From Otis tarda (taxonomy: Eukaryota > Chordata > Aves > Otidiformes > Otididae), in assembly GCA_026413225.1 (NCBI GenBank), contig CM048572.1:7192001-7256000 (forward strand): a stretch of DNA of 64,000 nt. Direction: 5' to 3'. The position numbers and the translations under genes were made by a program. Position 1 is the first letter of the stretch. Every line of letters begins with the position of its first letter. Positions 63,501 to 64,000 of the stretch are shown here, piece by piece. Below the pieces are notes generated by a model. That model searched no databases, was not told the origin of the DNA, and saw only the letters and a program-made list of their open reading frames with translations.

Positions 63501-64000
63501 TGCAGAACAGCACCTAAGTAGATCTTAGCCGACGAAGGATGAAGCAGCTTAGCATATGCTAAAATGTAGCTCAAAAGCTGAAGTTTAATTAATAACTTCT
63601 CTGACTTTGCATCAAAGTTAGCTTGCCATATAGGCACAGTCTCCACTAAATTTTTTCACACATGCAATTAAAGCAAAGGAGTAACCATAACCTAGCTTAT
63701 CCACCACAGTAGTCACAGAAAACACTTGAAGCCTTGCAAGTTTCAGCTTCATCACCTTTTCTTTGTGGGCTCTCTGAATAACTTCAAACCTCTAACATGC
63801 ACACACACACGAGCACACATACACATCCCCCTTTCAGAAATTAAGATTATGAATAGACTGCAAATCCTTTGTTTTCCCTTTCTACAGGCAATGCCTTAAG
63901 TTATTAAAAAACATTCCTTCTGCTTTGAGATGTCATTCAAAGCTGTTACTTCAGCTTGGCTTCTGCTTGACCGCTCACTCGTAGCTCCAAAAATTCCTGT
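60561..64000. other. AT-rich non-coding DNA
   Basis: No gene is supported. The 134-codon open frame at 61081-61485 has no recognisable domain, no hydrophobic core pattern and no splice context. A CA-rich patch lies at 63798-63825. Confidence 0.65.
63798..63825. repeat. short CA microsatellite
   Basis: ACATGCACACACACACGAGC followed by ACACATACACAT, an interrupted CA repeat. Confidence 0.8.

Noticed and set aside
1-64000. CRISPR arrays, operons, phage or bacterial genes, tRNA and rRNA genes
   Set aside because: No regularly spaced repeats, no ribosome-binding-site/ORF arrangement, no tRNA B-box-like GGTTCGAATCC and no rRNA sequence was seen; all clear elements are avian-type retroelements.

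Overview
The window looks like anonymous AT-rich nuclear DNA from a bird. The evidence is the set of mobile elements. There are three sizeable CR1 non-LTR retrotransposon copies plus four short CR1 remnants, several ending in the octamer repeat ATTCTRTG that marks CR1 3' ends. There are also two solo LTRs that start TGT(T/C)CTGGTTT, end in CA, and are each flanked by a perfect 5-bp target-site duplication, which fits avian ERVL-type elements. No bacterial, plasmid, phage or CRISPR features are visible, and no complete host protein-coding gene can be supported.

Layout. 1-7364: AT-rich non-coding DNA with A-runs and one CpG-dense patch around a 14-bp perfect palindrome (5790-5803). 7365-8504: solo LTR 1, 1130 bp, GC-rich, with its duplicated target ATCCC. 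8505-30603: non-coding DNA with weak exon-like candidates and a cluster of inverted repeats at 26370-26512. 30604-37205: non-coding DNA with two short CR1 remnants. 37206-37911: solo LTR 2, 696 bp, with target duplication CTAAT. 37912-54137: non-coding DNA with two more CR1 remnants and a TTTG/TTGG microsatellite. 54138-60560: three CR1 copies, all on the + strand. The first is a 0.9-kb 3' piece with an open frame. The second is a 0.2-kb 3' piece behind a 26-T run. The third is a 2.6-kb copy carrying the end of the endonuclease domain and the whole reverse transcriptase domain, broken by one stop and two frameshifts. 60561-64000: non-coding DNA.

How the parts relate. Nothing here forms an operon or pathway. 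The only clear proteins are decayed parts of CR1 ORF2 (endonuclease and reverse transcriptase). The host sequence is probably intronic or intergenic. Several short open stretches bracketed by splice-like sites occur on both strands. They are reported as candidates only, because AT-rich introns contain many such decoys and I could not match any of the peptides to a known family. No clearly undescribed system was found; the most unusual host sequences are the inverted-repeat cluster at 26.4-26.5 kb and the CpG-dense palindromic patch at 5.8 kb.
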